From Coprinellus micaceus (taxonomy: Eukaryota > Basidiomycota > Agaricomycetes > Agaricales > Psathyrellaceae), in contig OX596338.1 in the NCBI GenBank assembly GCA_951394405.1, forward strand, positions 2,356,001 to 2,420,000: a DNA stretch of 64,000 nt, in the 5' to 3' direction. Shown here one piece after another: positions 10,583-21,541 of the stretch; the first letter of the stretch is position 1; each line of letters starts with the position of its first letter. The position numbers and the translations under genes were made by a program. The notes beneath the pieces are model-generated. The model was not told where the DNA came from. It did no database searches and worked only from the letters and a program-made list of their open reading frames with translations.

Positions 10583-13500
10583 TTACTCTTGTCCGAATCC
10601 AACCGTTTCTCTAGAAAGGTGAAGGTCAGCATTATTCAGAGGTTCGTGAGTCGGATGGAAACGTACTCCACAGCGAGCGTCAACTTCTGCTCGAGTGTCG
10701 CATAGTCCTTGTACGGAGGCAAGTCGATCCTATTGAAGCAGGTGTGACTCTTCGGCAGCTGTGAAGGATCTCCGGACTTCTCAATCGTAAACCTCCTTGG
10801 TCCGTCAGAACCTTGCAAGTCTTTGAAGCCGTTGACCGGGATACGTGAAGTACCCGTGGCGAATTGCAAGAGACGCGACTTTCGCTCAGGGGGCCAGCTC
10901 CGCACGCACTTCCAGAACCACTGGATGACCTCGTCCGTGACTTCGTACCCGCGGTAATCCGTGAACTTGGTCCAATCATCGCTACATAATGGGTCAAGTG
11001 GTTAGCGGTTTTTGTTCGAGAGCAGCGGCGGAAGGCAAGGAGGACGTACACATCGATTTCCGACATGCCTCCGATCAGGAGCTCCAGCTCCCGCTCATCG
11101 AAGACCGTAATCAGGTCGTGAGGAATCAGCTCGCTGAATCCGGACATAAATGCGTCGAATTGCTCTTTGACACGCTTGGAGATTCGGTATTCCACAACAC
11201 AATCGACGTATTCTTTCTTGTTGTCTTCCGTGACGGGGAACTCCTCACCACCGGGCTTGAGTTCGATCGTCACCATCTCGCCAAACCTCTCTTCCGTGGT
11301 TGTAAATGTCTCGTCGATGATGTCAGTGATATCATTTTCACTATCCAAATTGTGGTCATTAGCCTGGGCGCAATCACGTATAAGAAACGGAACCCACAGC
11401 ATCCAGGTCAGCCCTCGATGAAGCTCTGCGTCCACGCTCTCGAGGTCGGATAGTGTGACTTTCTTGCCGAGAATCATTTTGTAGAAGCTGACAATGAAGT
11501 AAGCGTCCAGGAATCGACGATGGAAGATGCCCAGCCCGAGGCAACGACCGATAAACTTGAAGTAGTTCAGATGCTCTGGGTTGACGCCAGATGCTGGGTT
11601 GATCTGAAGGGTGTAGTTATCGTGTGCGGAATATTCGAAAAGACAGTAGAAGGGGTTGAACATCTCGTGCGAGAGGAGGAAGAAGAATTCACTGCAATTA
11701 GAATTTAGCGAGCGTCGTCCCTCAGCTCACAAGAAGACCTACCGAGAAAGACCGCCATAATCCAAACCGTCTTCACCATCGAACTTGATCATCAGTCGTT
11801 TCTTAAGGTCGTTAGGTGTTTGTCGCATGATCTCAGCATAACTATCTTCAAAGATGTGGTTACGCCTGATTTTGATCTGGCAGTTACCGGGCTGTGCACG
11901 CATAGCTGGTTGACTTCGGAAATATATAAGCTTCCTCCTGAAGTCCCGCTTGTACTGGGGAACGTTGGCATCGAGAGACGAGGGTAGTCGCGGGTCGTCC
12001 CAGGTTGTCGTTTTCGTGTTGTGGTCCACGAAGTAGACACGAGCAGTAGAAGTAAGGCGCATCTCCCAGCCGGAGGGGAGGGGTCCGAGCTGTGAAATGG
12101 TTTGCGGCTGAAGAGACGATCCTTGCCCGCCAGGTCCCATAACGCGGATGACTGTCTGTCTTCGCGGGTCTACCCATGTCGTTGTACGAGTGTTGTGGTC
12201 CACATAATAGGGCCTTCCTTCGGGAGTGTATCGCTCCTCCCATCCGTGTGGCAAACTCCCTGAGCCTGCCGTAGTGGTGGTGCCCTGAGGAATTGATGGT
12301 GTTGTTGCAGCAGCGGTGTTGGACTGGCCAGTCGTAGAGCCGCCGTATGAAGGATTGCTCGCTTCCAGCAGATCATCGGCCAAGATACGGCGAGAGTGCT
12401 GATCACGAGCAGCGTTAGTCTCGCTATCTTGATTACTTGTATTCACAGCCGCACTGAGAGAGGGTCGGGTCCATGTCGTGGTGCGGGTATTGTGGTCGAC
12501 GTAATATGTTCGTCCCAGGGGATCGAGTCGGCGCTCCCACCCGTTAGGAAGAGGTCCATATTGATCAACATTGGGATTGAAGTTAGCCCGAGCCTGTGCA
12601 GCAGCCTGGTTAGACTGTGTTTGAGCGGCGTTTGCGGCAACAGAAGGGGGAGGTTGCTGGGAGGGTACAGTTGACGAGGCCGTAGGAGCGGCGGAAGTAC
12701 CTGTAGGAACAGGGGCGGGCTGCGGTGCAGCAGGGGCTGAGTTGTCTGGCTGTGCTTGGTCATTCGGAGTCGTCACTGAAGGCGCAGGCGTTGTCGCCGC
12801 AGGAGTGGTGTTGGGAGCCGTGTCTGCTGCACTGATAGCGCTAGCACTCGGCGCCCGAGAGAGTGTACTGCCCGAAGCCTGCGATGGGAGGTTCGATGAG
12901 CTCGCAGCCGCGGAGCTGCTGATACCCATGTCTGATAGTGCGGTGGAGAGACTCGAGATTTGAGACGGTCCAGGGTTCGCAATAGGCTGCGAAACGTTGG
13001 TTGAGAGGTAGATGATAAGCTTTCCGTGAACGATGAGGTTGTCGTTAGACCTCTTGAGGTCCAAGGTCAACATTTCTGCACAGGTATTGATGTAAATCCA
13101 CCGAGCATAGCCGTGCATTCAGACATACCATGGCCTCCAAGCTCCAAGTCCAACACATCGCTGACTCTCACGTTAACTACGCCCAAGAATCCTTGGTCCT
13201 TCCGCTTGAACTTGCGTTGGTCAAAGATTTGGACGGCAACGACGGATGAATCCTTGACGGTGCTGCTTTCGATGTGAGAGGAGGTCGTCTCGACTGTCCG
13301 GTGGTGCTCACATGTCAAAGCTTTCATTCCAGTATGGATTCAGGGTCTTCTTGATGACGCTCGTGGTGTGAGTTTGCTCAGCATCGACGGTGATGACCGC
13401 GAAAGGATCCGGGAGCCTGAATACATCGCGCTTGGAAAGACCGTCCGCAGCGACGACTGAAATCATAGTCAATACCGTCCCCTCGAGCACAAACTTTCCT

Positions 13501-13783
13501 AATGTATCTCACCGGTAATCCTGATCTTCTTGGTCCTGCATACGGGCAAGATGAGCTGCAGCGCTCGCCGAAAGATAGGAGAAATATGCGACATACGCAT
13601 CGGTACTCGAGAGTTGCACCATTGCAGACCAAAGCCACTCCGTAACCCAGGACTATGAGGGGCAAAAGGAAAGAGCCCAGGTGAAGGTTCTCTGAAGCCT
13701 GGATAGTCGCTCAGGCCCAACGAGGTATTCGTGCTCGTTGGCAATGGAGATGGCGGCGAGAGAAGAGTTTCAGTGATGAGCAA
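10583..13783 (-). CDS. RSP5: NEDD4/Rsp5-family HECT E3 ubiquitin ligase (C2-WW-WW-WW-HECT)
   Basis: A multi-exon minus-strand gene. The N-terminal C2 domain reads [39 protein letters not shown] and [16 protein letters not shown] Ser/Ala/Pro/Thr-rich spacer leads to three WW domains: [40 protein letters not shown] and [20 protein letters not shown], each followed by DHNT[RK]TTTW. The HECT domain includes [53 protein letters not shown] and the catalytic segment [18 protein letters not shown]. The last codons, ETVGFGQE then stop at 10583, are reached by splicing an intron near 10613-10664. Family role: ubiquitination of membrane transporters and adaptor-bound cargo through PY-motif recognition. 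The start is uncertain: ATG 13783 or a nearer ATG. Confidence 0.95.
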
Positions 13784-14158
13784 TATTCCCTTGCCACCGT
13801 AATCCGAGTCGTGTCACAGTCACGCGTGACCTAGGCGGTGCGGGTCTGTTCCCCCGCTATAACGAGGGCAAGCAATAGTAGGTCGGGTACACTGGCCATC
13901 GCCTGCAGATACTCGGCTATATGGCTCATCATGTTCACCCGAGTCATGCTGCCCGTTTTGACTCCCTTCCCCAGCCCTGCATGTCCAAGATGAAGCTGTG
14001 GACGACGGGCTGCTATTTATATCCAACTGCCAAGCATTTGCAGGTTAGCACGAAACCACCATCTCGAACACGACTCCAAAATACCATTGCTTGCTTGACC
14101 TCTAACTGGGCGACGACGAGGGCGTGCATTGATCTTTCACTCCACAACAGCCTCCAAA
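13784..14158. promoter_or_regulatory. Divergent promoter region, RSP5 and ATG38-like gene
   Basis: About 375 bases between divergent start codons. No coding signal was seen. The divergent layout implies that both promoters lie here; no specific factor site can be named. Confidence 0.4.
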
Positions 14159-15887
14159 ATGCCGCCTCAGATAGAGATGCCCATGAACACAGTAAGCGCC
14201 ATGTCCCAAACGGCTGCAGTTCATAGCCTGATTGCCCCTGTTTTCAAGGCTAACCAGCATGCAGCGTCCGCAGAAGAATACGCTGGCCGAGGTCTCATCG
14301 TTACCGCCGCAGAGGAGCACCACAAAGCTTCTGAGGCACTTCTAGCTGCCATCGAACGCAGCCATGACGAATCAGTGCATACCAGACGTCCTTTCTTCGC
14401 ATCATAATGCTGACCTTGACCAGGCAAAGCGAACGCTGCGGTTGTTATACAACAAGCATTGCAAGGAGCGCGATGACCTCTACCGCAGGATCGAAAAGCT
14501 GAAGAGCGAGGGGAAGGATCCCAACCTCCCACAAAAAGCAGAACGCCCCTCCATCCCGTACTCCTCGCGACCATCCCCATCAAGCTACAACGCCCCGCCC
14601 CAGCCGAGCCCCCGCCCAATGTCCGAGTCCCAGATGCACAGCACCGTCGACGAGTCGTTCATGGTCCTTGGAGGGCAACGAGTACGTCCCAGCTAGCCCC
14701 ATCGTCGATGATGCTAAATCGGCGTCCCAGTCAGAGCCAGGCGATGCGTTCAACCAGTTCTGGACTGCCATGCAAGGTATGCTGGACAACCTCTCCCAGC
14801 CCGTCGCGTTTGCTACGGCGCCTCTGGGCACAGAAGAGAACATTATCCCTTCAGGCTCGGAGACACCGCCAAAACACTTGCGCAGGGACTCGAGTCTGAG
14901 TAGCGACGATGACGAGCACATGCTATCCAAATGGACGCGGAGGATCGGGTTCGGCGGACCAAAACCCAGGCCAAAATCAGGCTCATCGTCCTTTAACGAA
15001 GACGATGACCTTCTAGACGAAGGTCAGTAGGTGTCCCTTAGGACAACGGGCATCTGACGAGCGTTGTTCAGGGGATGATCTCTCGGGCTCGTTCTTCCTA
15101 ATCCCATCCGGTTCAGAGCCAGTTGCCCTCCGAAAGGAAAATACCGAGCTCAAAAGTGAGATTGCAGCAATGCAGGAACGCCTCACAGCGACAGAGCAAC
15201 TATTGCGCTTACGAAAAGAGCAGGACATGCAACTTCGTAATAGCATCTTTGAAGTACGTAACGAGATGGCTACTTTCTTCATGTACCTCGGAACTCACAC
15301 CGGTATGGTTTGTACAGGCTCAACGGGCAATCAGTGCCTCTGGGATTCTACCAGGACGTGTTCCACCGGTAGACAACCCAGTCAACTTTCTCAACTTTGG
15401 CGCGAAAGGTGCGGCAGTGCCAATACCGTCGTTGAACACTGGGCGAGAAGCCCAATATAGCCGGCGGATACAAGAACTCGAGGCTGAGCTGCGGGCTGTT
15501 AAAGCCGAGAACGAGAAGAATGTTCGTACATCCCATCCTTCCATAAATCTTGGTCTGCAGGCACCTGTATGTCATGCTGTCGTTCCGTGCCACTGGTTGG
15601 GGATGAAATCGCGATACGCCCCTGCTTTTTTTCTTGCACCACGCATCGCGGCCCCTTTCGACTTATCGAAGCCTTGTCATAGCAAGAGAATTTTGCTGAC
15701 ACTGAACCCACAGAAACTGATGATTACGAAATTCCGTGAACGTTGGGAAAAGCTGAAGGAATCTGCGAAACGGAAGAAAGAATCCAGGGCCGCCAGTGCC
15801 GATGGAGGTTCACCGGCAGGTGGTGTGAAGGACCGTATCGTAGAGGAGCCAGAGGCAGAGGAGGCTCTGGATGGGACAGGTGGATAG
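14159..15887 (+). CDS. ATG38/NRBF2-like autophagy protein (MIT domain and coiled coil)
   Basis: Translation from ATG 14159 gives a helical hairpin, AAVHSLIAPVFKANQHAASA, HHKASEALLAAIERSHDES and, after an intron, AKRTLRLLYNKHCKERDDLY. This has the shape of the MIT domain at the N-terminus of NRBF2/Atg38. A Pro/Ser-rich spacer with STVDESFMVL follows. An inferred 48-base intron near 14681-14731 restores the frame to SEPGDAFNQFWTAMQGML. The C-terminal half holds DDLSGSFFLIPSGS, then coiled coil (RKENTELKSEIAAMQERLTA; RIQELEAELRAVKAENEK) and a basic end KFRERWEKLKESAKRKKE. NRBF2/Atg38 stabilises the autophagy PI3-kinase complex. The domain order fits, but overall identity is low, so the call is tentative. 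Confidence 0.55.
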
Positions 15888-16417
15888 AGGCACACATCGT
15901 CACCTCGCACACTTGGGCTTTGAATCCAATCTCAATTAGCCCTCACTTAGTTTGAACCGTCGGGTTTAGATTTGAATGCCTCTGTCGCCCCCCCGGCCTC
16001 GCCTAGTTTACCAATGGCGTGATTCGGAAGGAGGAACACAATTTGGTCGCTGGCTTTTGGTGCACTTCGTGTACATCTCCTTCACTCATGCTTGCTTTGT
16101 ACTTCTTACTCCATTGGTTTTACCTTTTGTATGAACAATTGTGCGCAATGTGTTCGACCAATCAGCTTCCAGAAGCTAACATGCAAATGTCATATGATGG
16201 GCGCTTAAGTGCATTATGGGAGAGTCTTGCTGGGCGGGTATCGTATCCCCCAGTAAAAACGTGGGATCAAGGGCCACAGTTAACGACCTTAGACTCAGGA
16301 CAATCGCAAATTTGGACGCCGAAACCTCGAACGGAGATTGGCGATTCCGCTTCGTCGGTGCTAGCCGCAGGGGTCGTACACATTATTACTTCACCGCCTT
16401 GTTACGGTTATCGATTA
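15888..16417. other. Convergent intergenic region
   Basis: Space between the stops of the ATG38-like gene and MOG1. Short frames only; presumed 3' UTRs. Confidence 0.45.
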
Positions 16418-17086
16418 TCACGCAAACAAGCTAAAGTCGAGGATACGGAATGATTTGACGAACGCCTCGAAGTCCGACTCAATCCTCGTCAAATCAGACC
16501 CACCCACAGCTCCCCCATCGGCAGCGTCCAAAGGTACATTGAAAGTTACCACAATATCGATGGCGTTCTCTTCCACCCGGAATACGGCCATAAGAATTTC
16601 GACACGATCCAGTGCTGTTTTGTTGAACTTTTGCACAAACTGCTCGCCCTTGAGGAGTGTTGGGGGCGGCGTCCGATCTCCCCTGTCGTTGGCAAGAGTT
16701 GAAACTTTTTTCACTTTAGATGAACGAGCTTCATTGTCATGGGCGAGGGAGTCGAAGTGGAACCTATGTTCAGCAGTTTACGGAAGTAAACTCCTGGTAA
16801 ATTCCGAGTAAGTGTAGGATGGCGACAGAACTTACTTGACGATATCTTCTGGTTTCGAAGCGTCTACCTTCTCGAGGATCTCCGTGATGATGCTCACATT
16901 GGAGTCCGGGTACACAAGTACCTCTTGGGTATCGGGGACTTGGCGTATGTCGCTACAGGCGTTCTGTAAAAACTCGGAGAAATTGGGGTGGGCAGTCGAG
17001 AATACTTACGAGACGTCCATCAAGGTGGGAGATGCATCCGCTGTGATTGCCCCGCCGAATAGGTCGCGTTTCTCCAAGGAAGGCAT
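16418..17086 (-). CDS. MOG1: Ran-binding protein MOG1
   Basis: Exons on the minus strand read MPSLEKRDLFGGAITADASP then TLMDVS; DIRQVPDTQEVLVYPDSNVS; ITEILEKVDASKPEDIV; RFHFDSLAHDNEA; QFVQKFNKTALDRVEILMAV; ENAIDIVVTFNVPL; and the end DFEAFVKSFRILDFSLFA. LFGGAI near the start, the PDTQEV motif, FN.PL and the terminal SLFA are hallmarks of Mog1. Mog1 binds the GTPase Ran/Gsp1 in the nucleus and helps nucleotide release, supporting nuclear protein import. The start at 17086 was chosen because family members begin within about ten residues of LFGGAI; upstream in-frame sequence has no homology. Three introns are implied. Confidence 0.9.
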
Positions 17087-17390
17087 TTGGGCACTATGGA
17101 GGGTATCTGGAGTTTCAGTGTTTGGGGGCGGGTATCCTGGATAGGTAGGGTGTGTGAGCTCGAGGAATAAAATCGGAGTATCCAAACATCTTGTACAGTA
17201 AGAAACACCAACTTTGGGGCGGTCTGAATTGATGGTAGTGGGAGAGTTCAAAGCTGTAAAGAATGCGATTTGCCCCTATTCGCGTACTGTGACTTGACGC
17301 ACGTGACGAGTCACTGTGATCGGCGCGCTCGCGTTTGCAGTGGTTGATCCCGAACTCTGTTGTCACAACTCTCTTCATCCCGTCGCCACC

Positions 17391-19681
17391 ATGGAATCCT
17401 CGCGACGGTCTATGCTACCGCCGCCGGTACCATATGGAAGAGGGGAAGGGCACTCAAACCTTCCACTGCCATCAACAATGAAGAAGCAGTCAGCAAGGTC
17501 GCGAATGTCATTAGCAGGACCGGCAATTCGAGCGCCTCAACTAGCACCTCCAAATAGCAATCCCAGACAGTCAATGGCGAAGTCATCGAACATGAATCCA
17601 CTCTTGATGAGTGTTAGCAAGCAGAGCGTTGGTCGGACGCCGTTGCATAAGTGAGTTCCCCGAACCTCAGGAGTACAAGTATTGAGTTCCTTTTAGCAGC
17701 GTGCGTCGTGGATCAACCTGGGGTGGACCAGGGGGCCTTCAAGCTCCGGCGGGCATACAGACTGTGAAAGATCCACGTCCCCTCAGGGATAAACAGTACC
17801 AAGCGCGGATGAGGCAGGACATTCTGGCGTATCTCCAAGCAAACGAGTTCGACATCACCATGTCCACCCTTGCCAACATTCAGGGAAAAGAGTACCGGTC
17901 GATCTTCGAGTTCCTAATCCTCACCATGGATCCTTATCACATGTTCACCCTACCGAGGTTCGAAGACGAGTTCGTACCCGCTCTAAAGGCTGTTCGATAT
18001 CCGTTCGCCCACTTAATCGACAACAAGTGGCTTGCGGCTCCGGCCAGTATGCATTCCTGGCCATCACTCCTGGGCTGCCTCCACTGGCTCGTTGAGATGT
18101 GCAAGGTGTGCTGTCCGTGTTCGATCAAACGAGGCTGTTCTGACTCATACTTTAGCTGCGCGGGGATTACATTAACAGTGAACATCCTACGCTTCAGGAT
18201 CCATCTCGGGTACCGGAGGAGTTTGACGACCCATGGGACCACGCTGCCTTAGCATTCAATTACTTCGAGGAAACGTATACCCTTTGGTTGGACCTTGTGG
18301 ACGACTTCGCTGAATCTAATCAAGCCCTTGAGGACCGGTATGGTATGCTGCCTGAACGCCTTGGAGACGCCCATAGCAACTAATTTACCGCTCAGCGAAG
18401 CGTAACGCGAAAGTCCAGTCCGAACTCGACGAGCAGTTGAAGAGGCTAGATGCCGCCAAAAGCCGACTGAAAAAATTGGCAGAATCGGCGGTGTGTTTAC
18501 AGACTATGGCTCCCTGCTACGGCCATGCTGAATTTGTTTACCTAGCCCCCGATCAATAAACTTATACGGGACAACGGTCTCCTCAAGAATGATAGTGAAA
18601 AGATGCAGAAAATCCTTCAACAGTACGAGAGTCGGAAACGAAAGTTGAACGATTCTATCGCCATGGAGAATGCGGGGTTGCAGGCGGAATGTACGTCTAC
18701 TTCCTCATTTGGCGGAAACCTCCTAACCGACTATGCAGTGCAGCGACTTGAAGAGCTCAAAGCGGAGCACGAGCGGCTACAGGGCATAGTCAAGGTTCAG
18801 AATCTCAGCCCCGAAGAGGTCGTGGAAATGAATCAAACACACGAAAACCTGGTGAAAACGATGGAGAGTCTAAAGCAGAAGCTTGCAGAAACCCATAGGG
18901 ACCTCATGGCGCTCGAAGTCAGCGTCACCAACCGAGTCTCTGCAACCGAAGAGGCACTCGACCTTTACACGAACCTGCTTTCAAATCTGGAATTGTTCCC
19001 TCCCCTTCAAGAACCATGGGACAAGGTTGACTTGACGCTGGACTTGAACCCAGCAGCCCCGAATCCTCAACACCTCTTAATTGGTAGTGATGTGCGCAAA
19101 ATCATGAAGCCGACCCTCAGCGCAATCGCCGAGTCAAAGCGGACGGAACGTAGTAGCGTGGAGACAGAGAGAATCAAGGTGGACAACGAGCTCGACCAGC
19201 TATCTTTAGAATGTGAAAACGTCGAGGAGGATAACGCGGAAATCGAGAAGAAGGTCGGAGCGCTCAACGAACAGGCCGACGATCTGAGAGATGTATGTTA
19301 TTTCGTTCTTTCGGAGTGCGATGCTATCCCTTACCGCTAACGCTGCCATTCAGGCTGCACAGCAGGAGGCCCAGGTAGCAAGTGCGGAGGCCAACCGGTT
19401 AGAACGGGATTTGGCCTCGGCGAGAACGGCGGCCCTGGCTAATGGGATGGGCGTCAAGTCTCGACTTCAGGCCCTTCAGTTCGAGTACGTGAAGTCAAGT
19501 GTCGTCATTCGTCTGACTCACTCACCGATCCATCCAGCTATCAAGAGCAGATAGCGAAGGTTTCTCGCCTAAAGGACGAGACGGTCCGAGCCATTCTCAA
19601 GAACGGCCATGACATCGCCATGTTTAAGGAGGAGGTCTCGCGGCACCTCAGGGAGTTACGAGAGTTTGCCTCATCAGATTG
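17391..19681 (+). CDS. NDC80: Kinetochore protein NDC80 (HEC1)
   Basis: ATG 17391 sits in a strong gccaccATGg context. The N-terminal tail is basic and disordered (MESSRRSMLPPPVPYGRGEG). It leads to a calponin-homology domain with DPRPLRDKQYQARMRQDILA, YLQANEFDITMS, EYRSIFEFLILTMDPYHMFT and EDEFVPALKAVRYPFAHLI, typical of Ndc80. After introns near 18105-18155 and 18340-18400 comes a long coiled coil (KRNAKVQSELDEQLKRLDAA; LEELKAEHERLQGIVKVQN; ESLKQKLAETHRDLMALE), ending ISKVSRLKDE-type sequence and FKEEVSRHLRELREFASSD. Ndc80 is the microtubule-binding subunit of the outer kinetochore Ndc80 complex; the basic tail carries Aurora B sites in other species. Length, about 640 residues, is normal. 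Confidence 0.93.
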
Positions 19682-21541
19682 AAGGGACGCGTGTATTCGC
19701 CGTAACTTGATTTAATTGCTGTATCCATATCTGTACTTTTATATTTGTATGATTATTGTTCTGGGTTTGTGTGCTCGCCTTACCCCTTGGTTTGGAACCC
19801 CCGGGGTGGCTTGGACTTGGTCTTGGGCCATCGGGGTGGCGGAACTTGTGATCCGTTTGATGGTGGTCGGCCACTTGGACTGGTCCGAATCGAAATTGCC
19901 ACGCTCGCCTCTTGAACCATACCCTCACTCCTCCGACACTCTACAGGCCAAAGGATACTTTGGATGGCCAGTGTGCACCATAAGAGATCTGCACGATCCA
20001 TTTGTAGATTATAATCCCGCACTAAACACAGGTTTCAGCTGCGCAACACTATCTAACGCGGGTTCGGCCAAAGGCATTATGTGAGTGTCGAGAACAGCTT
20101 TCGTTATCTAGCCGCTCATTCCATGGGGCTTCCCTTTAGGGTTCCTCGAAATTAACCCCATTTCCCACATAGTGCGCTTCTTTCTGTCGCCTGAGACACG
20201 AACGGGCCCAATTTCACCTCCGAAGGATACCTGGAGCCCCGTGACAGATATCTCTTGCGTGAACAATGCCCGCATGAAGAGAGACTTGCGACCTGGGCCC
20301 GACTTGCACCCCTATTCCATGAGAGCGGCACTTCTTCAAACAGAAAATACGACTCGCGGGACGGGGTCTTGCACTGGCGCCCATATGCAACTGTCCATCG
20401 ATCACCCGCAGTATTTTCGAAACTACCGACCCTGTACACCATAGGCAACGGACAAACTCCTTATAGCAGCCCAACCGAAATGTGACTGGCGACCCTTGTC
20501 AAACAACCTACACGGCCAATACCCCGTGCATTGTTCGAAAGACCTCTAGGCGATGTGGCCACGATGGATGCACCCACGGCTCTGTACCTGATTCATAGAT
20601 ACTGCAGAACTTCGATTCTACAGCGCAGGTGGTCGACCTATAGGAAGCGTTTTCAACGTGGAGGCCGTGGAGGCCTTGCGTCGTCTCTCCTCCGGTTTGT
20701 AAGTCTTCGAACACCTTGTTCTCGTACACGTGACATAACCATCTAGCTTCTACTACTCATCCGCAATTGCGAATATACAGATACGGGGAGCGCATCCCCA
20801 CAAACATACACGATTGCCGATTCTAAAGTGGCCGTTTTGAACGCGAAAATGGACGGTCTGGCCATCCATCGTGTTCGACTCACGAGTCACACCTTGCTCA
20901 CACCGCATTCACGGGAAGTTGTTGTTTGCAAGTGCCGCTTTCGCAACTGTGCAACTGCGCTCCTCCCCGTGCCGTTTAACCGTCGTGGCCTTGAAGCTCG
21001 ACTCGACATGGCCGTGGGGGACTTCACGGGGTTCCGACTGATCTAGGTAGCGCTTATTTCCGATGTCCGCGAATCATAGTGAAGTAATGCACTGGACGTT
21101 TCAAGGCCACCGCATGCGGCGCAGCCGTTAACAAGGAGTCAAGCGTAAAGTGGTACGTAGCATGATACAAATCTCCTCGACGGTATGAAGAAGCTCAGAT
21201 CTCCACAGACCGCCGATACGCCGAGGTGGGCCAAGTACCGTTATCTCGTTCCGCTCAATCCAGTGCAGCGGCTACCTCTTTGGTTCCGTGATTCTGGCTC
21301 GGCGATGGATGCGGAGGAAATATGGGACTTGTCTCTCAGAGTTCGCAGCTTCTTTGGATCAGTGGAAATATCTCGATCTCGCATATGGTTCCTAGGCCCA
21401 ATACACGGCCTTGGCTTCTCCATCTCGGATTTCTCCAGATATAAGGCGAAGTATCGCAATGCCTACCCCGCCCCAGCGGTCTCTTCATATCCTGTCCACC
21501 TCGCCCTCTCTATCGGCCTACGCCCAGGCTCGTTCACGGCG
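19682..21541. other. Long intergenic stretch, nothing recognised
   Basis: About 1.86 kb between NDC80 and the TmpA-like gene. Several open frames of 60-120 codons occur on both strands, but all are of mixed composition without a recognisable domain or clear splice pattern. It may hold UTRs, a long promoter or a decayed repeat. Confidence 0.4.

Noticed and set aside
2099..13783. Idea that SF3A1 (ubiquitin-like domain), UBE2J and RSP5 form a functional ubiquitin cluster
   Set aside because: They act in different compartments and are separated by unrelated genes; proximity is most likely coincidental.
19690..21180. Several 70-120-codon frames between NDC80 and the TmpA-like gene
   Set aside because: None shows a domain, consistent composition or plausible exon joining; judged non-coding.
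21185..21541. In-frame N-terminal extension of the TmpA-like gene
   Set aside because: Its composition is unlike the rest of the protein and the natural start MSDDLKRH follows; treated as 5' UTR or promoter.
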